A DNA stretch of 38,234 bases from Brumimicrobium sp964346075 (GTDB lineage Bacteria > Bacteroidota > Bacteroidia > Flavobacteriales_D > Crocinitomicaceae). A model generated the notes under the pieces. It was given only the letters and a program-made list of their open reading frames with translations, was not told the DNA's origin and searched no databases. A program made the position numbers and the translations under genes. How positions within the stretch are numbered: position 1 is the stretch's first letter; every line of letters begins with the position of its first letter. The DNA lies in contig CAYFTH010000016.1 in NCBI GenBank assembly GCA_964346075.1, forward strand, positions 1 through 38,234, given 5' to 3'. Positions 1 through 7,562 of the stretch are shown in pieces.

Positions 1-176
1 ACTTCAAAGGATTGAAAAAAATATCAAAACATCAGCAGACGATCTATTTTGAGTACGTGAACGATTTAGTATTGCACTTTCCAACCAATTTAATCCCCGA
101 CGAAGAATGGGGTGATTTTGTAGCTTCACTGCAAGACTATGTTCCTCCAGACCGTATTTACTACAGTGGATTTTGA
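1..176 (+). CDS. C-terminal end of a protein cut by the window edge (possibly YcxB-like)
   Basis: An open frame with codons starting at base 3 runs to TGA at 174-176 and encodes about 57 residues, ending in VPPDRIYYSGF. The visible part has a short strand-like stretch (TIYFEYVNDLVLHF) followed by P-x-N-L-I-P-D-E-E and a helix. That layout resembles the C-terminal PH-like domain of YcxB-like proteins, where a hydrophobic strand is followed by an 'iiPk..f' motif and a helix. This similarity is by eye and weak. The start lies outside the window. The 114 bases between this stop and the convergent transpeptidase gene hold no clear terminator. Confidence 0.45.
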   Translation, partial: FKGLKKISKHQQTIYFEYVNDLVLHFPTNLIPDEEWGDFVASLQDYVPPDRIYYSGF

Positions 177-290
177 GGCCGCTTTAAGCGCTAATAATAG
201 GAGTTCTAAAAAATAATTAAAGAGGTGTGCTGTAACAAATGTTGGTTCTCATTGAAACTCCATTAAATCTTATGAAAAGCCAACTGCCAA

Positions 291-1055
291 TTATTCAACA
301 GCGTACCTCCCCGATTCCAAAAAACGGATTGTCGGTAAAGTTTTGGAGGTATTAAACAAATCAAATCCTTTCTTCAAATCTGACCAAAGATGAATGTATT
401 CAGTATTACTTTTAAATTCATGTTTCAATATACGCCATTTTGCATCTGTTAGTCGCGCAGGAAAGAGGGTAACGGGAATGGTTTGTTGTCCATTGTTCTT
501 GGCCTCCACACAATACACATAGAGTTCTTTGATCCATTCATCCGTAAGTGGAATACAGCCAATGGTGACACAATCGCCATGGATAAAAATGGCTCCACCC
601 AAATTATGTTGAACTCCCAAAGTACGATCGGAGCAATTGGGATAATTGATCCCCATAGATAAATAATAATTACTGCTCGGGTTGAAGCGATTGATGTGAT
701 AATATCCTTCTGGTATTTGGCGGTCGCCTTGTTCTCTTTTGGGCCCTAGCGCACCTGAAGTTGCACATACCGTATATGTTTTCAATTTTTGAAATGCACC
801 TGAAGATTGTTCGCGCCCCCATAATTCCAACTCCTTTTCGTATTTGAAAATGCGCAAGTACACCTCGAGCTGATCAATTTCAATACCCACTAATTTTAAA
901 TCCCGTTTTATTTGATCATAATTTTCCGAATAAGCCGTTCGCACGCGAGGGTAACGCTTTTGATCAGCTTTAAAGTCACTTTGCCCATTCGAGAAATTCG
1001 CCAAAAACACTAAAGCAACCAAAAAAATAACGTGCGATAAAAAGCTCTTTTTCAT
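291..1055 (-). CDS. secreted L,D-transpeptidase (YkuD/YafK-type)
   Basis: A 254-residue exported enzyme. Residues 1-24 form a signal peptide (KK, then a hydrophobic run, ending SNGQ). The catalytic core carries the YkuD signature: H159-G160 in FIHGDCVTIGCIPL, with C167 as the predicted nucleophile in T-I-G-C-I-P-L, and an upstream GDRQIPEGYYHI segment typical of the YafK-like branch. Family members form or cut 3-3 peptidoglycan cross-links, or attach/detach proteins from peptidoglycan, in the periplasm. The N-terminal 40-90 region is a substrate-side extension without a recognised fold. It is divergent from the TonB plug gene with about 90 bases between them. The domain call is firm; whether it is a cross-linking or hydrolytic enzyme cannot be told. 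Confidence 0.88.
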   Translation of the reverse strand: MKKSFLSHVIFLVALVFLANFSNGQSDFKADQKRYPRVRTAYSENYDQIKRDLKLVGIEIDQLEVYLRIFKYEKELELWGREQSSGAFQKLKTYTVCATSGALGPKREQGDRQIPEGYYHINRFNPSSNYYLSMGINYPNCSDRTLGVQHNLGGAIFIHGDCVTIGCIPLTDEWIKELYVYCVEAKNNGQQTIPVTLFPARLTDAKWRILKHEFKSNTEYIHLWSDLKKGFDLFNTSKTLPTIRFLESGRYAVE

Positions 1056-1147
1056 ACTCCTATAAGTTTTTTTGAGAAAAAAGTTACAACTAATTATGGA
1101 TTTTTAGTCATTCCCTCATCTCAATAGTGAACCAAAACAATAGAATT

Positions 1148-1882
1148 ATGAAAACACTTTTAACATTAATGATGGCAATCAGTACAGGACTACTTTTAGC
1201 ACAAGGTAATTTTGGAGCGATACAAGGTAAAGTTTTTGAAAAATCATCCGGGGAAAAGCCTGCCGCATTTGCCACCGTATGGGTTGAGCGCGGTACTACA
1301 AAATTCGGGACAGAAGTAGATAAAAACGGTCGGTTTAAAATCAATTCGGTACCTACAGGGAATTACGCGCTCAATATACGATATTTCGGAGATACATTAG
1401 ACCGCGAGATCATTGCACACGTTAAAACGGACGGAATAGCCAACGTGGGAAGAATCAACATTCTTGAGAACATCCAAATGGAGGTTGAAATTGACATTGT
1501 TGCAGACCTTCGAGGTCCACTCATTGAGTTTGGAGATGGTGGCGGTATTACACGTATCGACTCAAAGGACATCATGCTGAGTCCTGTTCGGAACAGTCCG
1601 AAACAACTCATCGTTAGTCGCAACTCGGATATCAAACTTGATGCCGACGGTAATATGATGATCCGGGGAGCACGTGCGAATGACCTTGTTCACTTTATAG
1701 ATGGTGTTAAAACTGGTGCTGTACAGCCCATACCCAGCGTAGCTATCGGTGGTATAACAGTATACAGTAGTGCAATTCCAGCGAAATATGGCGACACCAC
1801 TGGCGGTGTCATTATTATGGAAACCAAAAGCTACTATGACCTGTGGAGAGCTTGGAAAATCAGAACAACGGCGGTAGACTAA
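1148..1882 (+). CDS. carboxypeptidase-regulatory-like plus TonB plug domain protein without a barrel
   Basis: A 244-residue exported protein. I chose the ATG at 1148 because it opens a standard signal peptide (MKTLLTLMMAISTGLLLAQG); an upstream in-frame GTG at 1127 only adds polar residues. After the signal there is a carboxypeptidase-regulatory-like/CNA-B-like beta-sandwich (about residues 25-105, G-x-V-x-E then G-x-F-x-I-x-x-V-P-x-G-x-Y). A TonB-receptor plug-like domain follows (about 120-230), with IRGARANDLVHFIDGVK and IPAKYGDTTGGVIIMETK. Full TonB-dependent receptors continue for another 500 or more residues of beta-barrel; this one stops at TAA 1880-1882, soon after the plug. No barrel-coding remnant is visible downstream, where a bidirectional hairpin terminator follows. 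It may be a stand-alone plug adaptor or a receptor truncated long ago. Confidence 0.8.
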   Translation: MKTLLTLMMAISTGLLLAQGNFGAIQGKVFEKSSGEKPAAFATVWVERGTTKFGTEVDKNGRFKINSVPTGNYALNIRYFGDTLDREIIAHVKTDGIANVGRINILENIQMEVEIDIVADLRGPLIEFGDGGGITRIDSKDIMLSPVRNSPKQLIVSRNSDIKLDADGNMMIRGARANDLVHFIDGVKTGAVQPIPSVAIGGITVYSSAIPAKYGDTTGGVIIMETKSYYDLWRAWKIRTTAVD

Positions 1883-1941
1883 AAAAACTAATGTCTTCTT
1901 TTGTTGAGCTCATCTTTTAGACAAAAACCACTCTTCTACTG

Positions 1942-1980
1942 ATTTGTGTCACGGTTTTTAATCAAAAACACGCGCCACAA
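1942..1980 (+). repeat. 39-bp direct repeat, left copy (first hairpin of a composite repeat)
   Basis: This 39-base block recurs at 2755-2793 in the same orientation with a single mismatch (A versus G near the right arm). The block is itself an imperfect inverted repeat: TTGTGTCACG-GTTTTT, a 4-base loop AATC, then AAAAACACGCGCCACAA, pairing apart from one bulge and two mismatches. About 25 bases further on there is a second hairpin with core GGAnTGAAGTCC, also present after the right copy. The two copies bracket the mazEF pair. Confidence 0.85.
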
Positions 1981-1995
1981 AACTTAACACCAAAA

Positions 1996-2031
1996 AACCA
2001 TAGCAGCGGACTGAAGTCCACTGCTATGGTT
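1996..2031. terminator. bidirectional hairpin terminator / second hairpin of the left repeat copy
   Basis: Perfect apart from one C-A mismatch: arm AACCATAGCAGCGGAC, tetraloop TGAA, arm GTCCACTGCTATGGTT. On the minus strand the stem runs straight into a T tract (the complement of the A run at 1992-1997), which suits termination of mazEF. On the plus strand six T at 2037-2042 follow after a short gap, which suits termination of the plug gene. The two transcripts converge here. The inner core is shared with a weaker hairpin at 2818-2833. Confidence 0.7.
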
Positions 2032-2136
2032 AATCGTTTTTTAAGCATTATCCTTTAACAGTTTTGCAAATGGGCATATACGGCTGCCACGTATGAACGT
2101 TTGCCTATTGGGCTTGTTTGCTATTAACAGTCGCTT

Positions 2137-2460
2137 TTAGTCTACAAATGTTTCTCTTATAACTTGTTTACAAAAAACAATTTCATTGTCCGTGAGTGAA
2201 CCTAACTTTTTGATGACTCTAATTTTATCTATGGTCCGAATTTGATCGATTACCACCCAACCAACTTGTTTATTATGTAAAACTTTTACTCGAGTTGGAT
2301 ACTTCCTGTTTTTAGTGGTCATTGGTGCAATTGTAATCGTTCTCAAATTATCGTTTATCTCATTAGGAGAAATTATTAAGCACGGTCTTGTTTTTTTTAT
2401 CTCACTACCTAGTGTGGGATCAAGATTGACCAAAACGATATCGTATTGTTCTAATTCCAC
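2137..2460 (-). CDS. mazF: MazF/PemK-type endoribonuclease toxin
   Basis: A 107-residue toxin of the MazF/PemK/ChpB family, which in known members cuts mRNA in single-stranded regions and stops growth. The family pattern is visible: YDIVLVNLDPTLGSEIKKTRP at the N-terminus, with E20 and R25 in the GSE..KTRP loop and T48 in APMTT at the positions matching the E24, R29 and T52 active-site residues of E. coli MazF. The C-terminal DQIRTIDKxRV motif is also present. Translation begins at GTG (2460-2458), which overlaps the end of the antitoxin gene by 10 bases, so the two are translationally coupled. The cut sequence cannot be predicted from this reading. Confidence 0.9.
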   Translation of the reverse strand: MELEQYDIVLVNLDPTLGSEIKKTRPCLIISPNEINDNLRTITIAPMTTKNRKYPTRVKVLHNKQVGWVVIDQIRTIDKIRVIKKLGSLTDNEIVFCKQVIRETFVD

Positions 2461-2696
2461 TCGTCGAAGTTTTCATCGTCAAAAACATCATCAAAAAAAA
2501 GTTGGTCGTCCCCTTCTTTATTCATCTTTTTAAAAGCCTTGTCCCAACCCTCTCTTGGTTTACCAATGGGCTTTAAAATGATTTGTCCTTTTTCCAATAT
2601 GAGTTCTACTTTATCAGAAATATTATATTTTTCTAAAATGGTTTTGGGTATTCGTAAACCTTTTGAGTTCCCTATTTTTATTATTGAAATTTCCAT
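2451..2696 (-). CDS. mazE: MazE/AbrB-type antitoxin
   Basis: An 81-residue antitoxin. The N-terminal half is an AbrB/MazE swapped-hairpin DNA-binding domain (MEISIIKIGNSKGLRIPKTI), and the C-terminal tail is strongly acidic (DDQLFFDDVFDDENFDEWN), the kind of tail that lies across the MazF dimer. An ATG at 2714 would add six residues, but the promoter -7 box at 2716-2723 would then overlap or follow that start, so I place the start at 2696. The gene precedes and overlaps mazF, the normal antitoxin-first order. An inverted repeat inside the promoter is a likely autoregulatory operator for MazE or the MazEF complex. Confidence 0.88.
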   Translation of the reverse strand: MEISIIKIGNSKGLRIPKTILEKYNISDKVELILEKGQIILKPIGKPREGWDKAFKKMNKEGDDQLFFDDVFDDENFDEWN

Positions 2697-2715
2697 AACC
2701 TGCTTTTCGTACATA

Positions 2716-2746
2716 CAAAGTTATTACATCTTGATATGTAAAACAA
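2716..2746 (-). promoter_or_regulatory. mazEF promoter
   Basis: On the minus strand TAACTTTG (2723-2716) is an exact match to the Bacteroidota -7 box TAnnTTTG, with TTG (2746-2744) 20 bases upstream, inside the 17-23 spacing of the known consensus. The expected transcript start is a few bases before the mazE ATG at 2696, giving a short leader. Confidence 0.65.
2724..2741. promoter_or_regulatory. candidate MazE operator (inverted repeat in the promoter spacer)
   Basis: TTACAT-N6-ATGTAA is a perfect 6+6 inverted repeat that fills the space between the -33 and -7 boxes of the mazEF promoter. Type II antitoxins of the AbrB fold usually repress their own promoter, so binding here would block RNA polymerase. 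The assignment is from position and symmetry only. Confidence 0.55.
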
Positions 2747-2754
2747 GTTTTTTT

Positions 2755-2837
2755 ATTTGTGTCACGGTTTTTAATCAAAAGCACGCGCCACAAGGGTTCG
2801 TTTTAATACCTAATCCCGCGGAATGAAGTCCGCTGCA
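2755..2837 (+). repeat. right copy of the composite hairpin repeat
   Basis: Bases 2755-2793 match 1942-1980 at 38 of 39 positions in the same orientation. A second hairpin with core GCGGAATGAAGTCCGC (2818-2833) follows at nearly the same distance as in the left copy (25 versus 26 bases), while the bases between the two hairpins are not conserved. The unit ends just before the 3' end of the ygiQ-type gene and lies upstream of the mazEF promoter. Confidence 0.8.
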
Positions 2838-2889
2838 ATCGATGAACGCATTTCCATAATTTTTCTCTGAAACTTATTTACACAAACCT

Positions 2890-4851
2890 TTAGCGCGTCT
2901 TCCGCTTTTTATCTTTCTTCCTTCTTTCTTCCAACCACTTAGGCAAGGGGCGTTGATTTGCACTTGACGCTTTTTTATTATTGCTTTTTTGATGAGCGCG
3001 GTGTGCCTTCTTTTTGCCCGATTTTCCGATCAATTTCTCGATCAATTCAGGTCTGTCTGCTTTCATCAACTTATTGCGGATCCAATTGTGGTTTTCTTTC
3101 TTGTACCAAAAGAAAAATTTGTGCTGACCTTGTTTCTCCTCCCTTGTACGAGCAGTATAAACGGGGCGCAACGTATAAGGATGAACGCCTGCATAATAAA
3201 TCACCGTAGCGACTGTCATTGGTGTTGGCGTAAAGTCTTGCACCTGCTCCAGCTGGAAACCCATATCTTTAGTTTCAGCCGCGAGATTAGCCATATCCTG
3301 TTCTTCACAGCCGGGGTGCGACGAAATAAAATATGGAATCAACTGCTGTTTTAAGCCGTGCTTATCCTGAATCTTGTCGTACTTCTCCTTAAATCGATGA
3401 AAGTATTTAAACGAGGGCTTACGCATCACTCGTAACGTGGCATCACTGGTGTGTTCTGGCGCAACTTTTAATCGTCCACTCACATGACGTGTCACCACTT
3501 GTTCGATATACTCATCGTGGTTGTTATCCTCATTATTCTTGGTAATATCATCCACCAACAAGTCGTAGCGGATACCACTTCCCACAAATGCCTTTTTCAC
3601 TTTTGGATGCTCATCAATTTCGCGATAAAGGTCAGTCATGTCGCTGTGATTCGTATCCAGGTTACTGCAAACCACGGGGTGAATACAGCTTGGACTAGAA
3701 CATTTCTCACAGATTGATTCGTCGATTCCTTTTAGTTTATACATGTTTGCCGAAGGACCTCCAATGTCGGAAATATAACCACGGAAATTCTCATCAGAAG
3801 TAACTTGTTCCACCTCTTTCATGATAGACTCTTTACTGCGCGAAGCAATAAATTTTCCTTGATGTGCTGAAATCGTACAGAAACTGCACCCTCCAAAACA
3901 TCCTCTGTGCGTATTCACCGAAAAGCGGATCATTTCAAATGCAGGAATCTGTCCTCTTTTCTTGTATTTCGGATGCGGCATCCTTGTATATGGAAGATCA
4001 AAAGACTGATCGATCTCTTTTTCCTTCATTGTCTTATACGGAGGGTTGATCACTAAACGTTGATCTCCCACATCTTGAACGATACGATTTGCATTCAGCT
4101 TATTTGATTCTACCTCAACTACTTTAAAGTTTGCAGCATATTTTAATTTATCCTCTAAACAGTCTTCGTGAGATGATAATTCAACCGTTTCCCAATTTTT
4201 ATTCTTAGGTAACTCCTCTTCTTTTGGTTGCAAAAATGCGGTTTGGTTCAATGTTCGCAACGATTCAAAAGGCACTCCTTTTTTTACTAATTTCAAAAAA
4301 TCACGCAGCGGTTGATCACCCATTCCGTATACGAGCATATCTGCTCCTGAATCAGCCAAAATACTTGGCATCAACTTATCGGCCCAATAATCGTAGTGGG
4401 TAACCCGACGCAAAGAAGCTTCAATTCCTCCGATCAAAACAGGAACATCAGGATACAGCTCTTTAAGGATTTTAGTATAAACCGTTGTCGCATAATCTGG
4501 TCTAAACCCTGACTCACCTCCAGCCGTATACGCATCGGTAGAACGCAATCTTCTATTGGCCGTGTAATGATTCACCATAGAATCCATACACCCGGCAGTT
4601 ACCCCAAAAAAGTACTTCGGTTTACCAAATTTCTTGAAGTCTCGAAGATCATCCTGCCAATTGGGTTGAGCGACTATAGCGACTCTAAATCCTTCATCCT
4701 CCATGATCCTACCGATCACAGCGGTTCCAAATGAAGGGTGATCAATATATGAGTCACCAGAGATCAACACCACATCAATCTCTTCCCATCCTCTCTTCTT
4801 CACCTCTTTCATTGTCAGCGGTAACCAGTCTTCTATCGGGCGCATTTCCAT
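2890..4851 (-). CDS. YgiQ-family radical SAM protein
   Basis: A 653-residue cytoplasmic protein of the YgiQ/UPF0313 family. The N-terminal part (about 1-290) has a B12-binding-like or UPF0313 N domain (DVVLISGDSYIDHPSFGTAV, then GGIEASLRR). The radical SAM core follows, with the three-cysteine iron-sulfur motif in HRGCFGGCSFCTISAHQG. A further cysteine group, CEKCSSPSCIHPVVCSN, probably carries a second metal site. The C-terminal 60 residues are basic and low in complexity (KKAHRAHQKSNNKK...). The reaction catalysed by this family is not established to my knowledge. It stands alone, with a promoter only 4 bases before the ATG, and that spacing supports the first ATG over M3. Confidence 0.93.
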   Translation of the reverse strand: MEMRPIEDWLPLTMKEVKKRGWEEIDVVLISGDSYIDHPSFGTAVIGRIMEDEGFRVAIVAQPNWQDDLRDFKKFGKPKYFFGVTAGCMDSMVNHYTANRRLRSTDAYTAGGESGFRPDYATTVYTKILKELYPDVPVLIGGIEASLRRVTHYDYWADKLMPSILADSGADMLVYGMGDQPLRDFLKLVKKGVPFESLRTLNQTAFLQPKEEELPKNKNWETVELSSHEDCLEDKLKYAANFKVVEVESNKLNANRIVQDVGDQRLVINPPYKTMKEKEIDQSFDLPYTRMPHPKYKKRGQIPAFEMIRFSVNTHRGCFGGCSFCTISAHQGKFIASRSKESIMKEVEQVTSDENFRGYISDIGGPSANMYKLKGIDESICEKCSSPSCIHPVVCSNLDTNHSDMTDLYREIDEHPKVKKAFVGSGIRYDLLVDDITKNNEDNNHDEYIEQVVTRHVSGRLKVAPEHTSDATLRVMRKPSFKYFHRFKEKYDKIQDKHGLKQQLIPYFISSHPGCEEQDMANLAAETKDMGFQLEQVQDFTPTPMTVATVIYYAGVHPYTLRPVYTARTREEKQGQHKFFFWYKKENHNWIRNKLMKADRPELIEKLIGKSGKKKAHRAHQKSNNKKASSANQRPLPKWLEERRKKDKKRKTR

Positions 4852-4855
4852 GATG

Positions 4856-4886
4856 CAAATGTAAGACTTGGAATCGAGGTTACCAA
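4856..4886 (-). promoter_or_regulatory. promoter of the ygiQ-type gene (predicts a leaderless mRNA)
   Basis: Minus strand: TTG (4886-4884), 20 bases, TACATTTG (4863-4856), then CATC and ATG at 4851. Both boxes match the Bacteroidota consensus exactly. Because the -7 box ends only 4 bases before the start codon, transcription is expected to begin at or next to the A of ATG. Confidence 0.6.
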
Positions 4887-5107
4887 TTTCGGGGGGCAGC
4901 TATAAAAATAATTATAACTAAATAAAACAAATGATAATACATCTAATAGGAAGCTAAATACCAGACTTTTAACAAATAGAGTTAGCTACTTGATTTTACC
5001 GCCCCTAACGGGAGGGAGGCTTTTACGTAGTCTTAGAACCGACTGAAAGGAGATCGTCGCAGTTAATTGACCTTAAATTATATTCTCAGATTGACTACTG
5101 CTAGCTC

Positions 5108-5115
5108 TAATTTTG
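5108..5115 (+). promoter_or_regulatory. probable -7 box for the RNase/lipoprotein/GT-C operon
   Basis: TAATTTTG matches TAnnTTTG and lies 27 bases before the ATG at 5143. The nearest upstream TTG (5091-5093) is only 14 bases away, shorter than the usual 17-23, so the promoter is less certain than others in this window. The rest of the gap from 4887 to 5107 is AT-rich apart from a short GC-rich patch at about 5000-5030 (CCGCCCCTAACGGGAGGGAG) with no assigned role. Confidence 0.4.
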
Positions 5116-5142
5116 TAGATTTACTCTTTAGAATATTCTTAT

Positions 5143-6543
5143 ATGGAAATCACATTTGCAGGAGCAGCAGGAACGGTAACTGGAAGCAAGCACATTATCA
5201 CCTTATGGGATAACAAGCGAGTTATGCTGGACTGTGGAATGTATCAGGGGCTTGGGAAAGATACCTTCAAGTTCAACAACGAAGATTTTGCCGATCCTGG
5301 AGGAATCGATGCGATCATTCTATCACACGCGCATATTGATCATTCAGGATTGATTCCAAAGTTTGTAAAAGATGGGTTTGAGGGAAAAGTTTACTCTACA
5401 GAAGCGACTTATGCTCTTTGTGAAATCATGTTGAGAGATAGTGCCTATATTCAAGAGGCTGATGTGCATTACTCCAATAAGCGTCATAAAAGAGAAGGTA
5501 GAGACGCTTTTGAGCCGCTTTATACTTCCGAGCACGCAGAAAAAGCATTGGAGCAATTTGTTGTTGTAAAGGAACATGAGAAAACCAAGGTGGTCGATGG
5601 TATTGAGATCACGTTTATCCCAAACGGGCATATTTTAGGTAGTGCAGCCGTTTATTTGAATATTGACGAACTTAGTGAACAGCACACATTGCTTTATACT
5701 GCGGATATAGGAAGGTATAACACATCTTTAATCAAAGATCCTGAGCCCGTTCCTCAAGCAGACTACGTGATTTGTGAGTCGACCTATGGAGATCGTTTGC
5801 ACGATTATGCTGTGGATGCCGAACAGATGGTACTCAACTCCATTTTACACACGATTAAAAAAAAGAAGGGGAAATTAATCATACCGGCATTTAGTGTGGG
5901 CAGAACACAGGAGTTGGTTTTTGCGCTCAACAAACTCGATTTACACGGTTTACTTCCTGACATTAAAATTTTCGTAGATAGTCCACTTGCCACAGATGCT
6001 ACGGACATCACAAAAAAGTTTGCTCACCTTTTGAATAAAGAGGTACAGCGATTTTGTAAGTCCAGAAATGATCCCTTCGGCTTTCAAAAACTTCATTATG
6101 TCAAAAATCAAAAAGAATCGAAGCGTATCAATGCTTCTGAACAACCTTGCGTGATCATTTCTGCTTCTGGAATGGCCGATGCGGGACGGGTAAAACACCA
6201 CATTTATCACGCTATTGAAAACGCTAAAAACACCCTGCTTTTCGTGGGGTACGCCGAACCTAACTCACTGGCGGGAAGATTACAAAACGGTGATCAAAAA
6301 GTTACCATTTTTGGGGATCAAATGCAGGTCAATGCCGAAACGAAATATATCAAATCATTGAGTGCCCATGGTGATTATAAGGAAATAATTCGTTATCTTT
6401 CTTCAATGAATCCTGGAAGAATAAAAAAATTATTTTTAGTGCATGGAGAAGAAAGCGTGCGACAAACTTTTAAAGAAAAATTGAAAGATGCTGGTCACCA
6501 TTCTATTCATACGCCAACTAAAAATGAAACGTTCAAAACGTAA
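5143..6543 (+). CDS. beta-CASP metallo-beta-lactamase RNase (CPSF/YSH1-like)
   Basis: A 466-residue cytoplasmic enzyme of the MBL-fold RNA-processing group. Zinc-site motifs are complete: H62-x-H64-x-D66-H67 in SHAHIDHSG, a later histidine in NGHILGSA, and D in TADIGRYN. The beta-CASP part follows, with ESTYGDR, PAFSVGRTQE, ISASGM, LSAHGDY and the final VHGE. Relatives are endo- or exo-ribonucleases that process or degrade RNA 3' ends; in bacteria their targets are mostly unknown. The stop TAA shares its last base with the ATG of the next gene (TAATG), so the lipoprotein is translationally coupled to it. The family call is firm; the substrate is unknown. Confidence 0.9.
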   Translation: MEITFAGAAGTVTGSKHIITLWDNKRVMLDCGMYQGLGKDTFKFNNEDFADPGGIDAIILSHAHIDHSGLIPKFVKDGFEGKVYSTEATYALCEIMLRDSAYIQEADVHYSNKRHKREGRDAFEPLYTSEHAEKALEQFVVVKEHEKTKVVDGIEITFIPNGHILGSAAVYLNIDELSEQHTLLYTADIGRYNTSLIKDPEPVPQADYVICESTYGDRLHDYAVDAEQMVLNSILHTIKKKKGKLIIPAFSVGRTQELVFALNKLDLHGLLPDIKIFVDSPLATDATDITKKFAHLLNKEVQRFCKSRNDPFGFQKLHYVKNQKESKRINASEQPCVIISASGMADAGRVKHHIYHAIENAKNTLLFVGYAEPNSLAGRLQNGDQKVTIFGDQMQVNAETKYIKSLSAHGDYKEIIRYLSSMNPGRIKKLFLVHGEESVRQTFKEKLKDAGHHSIHTPTKNETFKT

Positions 6544-7562
6544 TGAATTTTAAAATAAATAGCTTCATTGTGATGGCGTTCTCACTCCTTTTGGGTGCTG
6601 GTTGCAATGAAGAATCTGCGCCCAAAGTCACCAAAAAACGTATTCCAGCCGCCAAGGAACAAATTATACGCTGGAGTCATTTCAACACGAGAGGATTTTA
6701 TAATGTCAGTTTTCCGCGATGGTTTAATGCACAATTGATCAAAGAAAACAACATTAAACATATACAATTAACAAAAAAAACCGCCCAACCGGATGGCGAT
6801 AAAACCATATTCCTCGACACCTTCCCTGATCATCAGTGGGATTTTTATTTCAAAAAAACAGGAGTGGCTAAAAAGGTAACATTTAAAGAATATGTTCAGT
6901 CCCAGGTGATTGCCGAGCACAGCTTTTCTTATTCTTCATCGCCGGATGAATACGGCTATTCTGCACCGAACTACAACGCTTCGTACGCCTTCGAGAAAAA
7001 CGATAATAGTATTGAACAATTAATTAATAAATTCGAAGAATTTCAGGCCTTTACCCGCCTGGAGCTTCTGGAGGCAGACAGCACAAGACGCGTTTACAAG
7101 AACACATCTGCATTTAGAGAAGAAAAGCATGTTTTTATTCAGGACACAAGTAATTGGAATGTTCGCCATATTGATCTCACGTATCAAGCCTCGGGACAAC
7201 ATTTTTTCTATTACGGATCACCTCTGCGTTTTACCTCAAGTTTTCAGCTGGAAAATTTAGTGGAGAAAACCAACCGCGAAGTACGCACCTATCATTCAAC
7301 TGGAGTTATAGACGAACAACGCTTCTATGCGAATGGATTTTATAGAAAGCGCGTTTATGATTATGATTCACTCGGAAATTGTATAGGCTATTCCGATAAA
7401 TTGATTACAACCGCCGAAACACCCATCTTTTCTGAACACACAGAAATTGTCTACGATGAAAGTTTACCGCAGTCAATCATTACTTATGCTGCTGAGGACA
7501 CGAGTTTGAATACGCCACGTCGGCAATTAAATATTAAATATTTCAAATTTCCGCAACAGTGA
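6543..7562 (+). CDS. predicted lipoprotein of unknown function
   Basis: A 339-residue protein with an N-terminal hydrophobic signal and a lipobox-like cysteine at position 21 (LLLGAGC), so it is probably a lipid-anchored periplasmic or outer-membrane protein. I do not recognise a family for the body. Near the C-terminus, TYHSTGVIDEQRFYANG followed by RVYDYDSLGNCIGYSD resembles the MORN/YwqK-like or YD-type repeats found in secreted Bacteroidota proteins; this is a by-eye resemblance. The gene overlaps the RNase stop by one base upstream and the GT-C start by four bases downstream, so it is the middle of a tight three-gene unit. Confidence 0.8.
   Translation: MNFKINSFIVMAFSLLLGAGCNEESAPKVTKKRIPAAKEQIIRWSHFNTRGFYNVSFPRWFNAQLIKENNIKHIQLTKKTAQPDGDKTIFLDTFPDHQWDFYFKKTGVAKKVTFKEYVQSQVIAEHSFSYSSSPDEYGYSAPNYNASYAFEKNDNSIEQLINKFEEFQAFTRLELLEADSTRRVYKNTSAFREEKHVFIQDTSNWNVRHIDLTYQASGQHFFYYGSPLRFTSSFQLENLVEKTNREVRTYHSTGVIDEQRFYANGFYRKRVYDYDSLGNCIGYSDKLITTAETPIFSEHTEIVYDESLPQSIITYAAEDTSLNTPRRQLNIKYFKFPQQ

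Noticed and set aside
4990..5070. Possible small RNA or repeat in the GC-rich patch upstream of the RNase operon
   Set aside because: There is only a short GC-rich block without a convincing stem or a second copy in the window.
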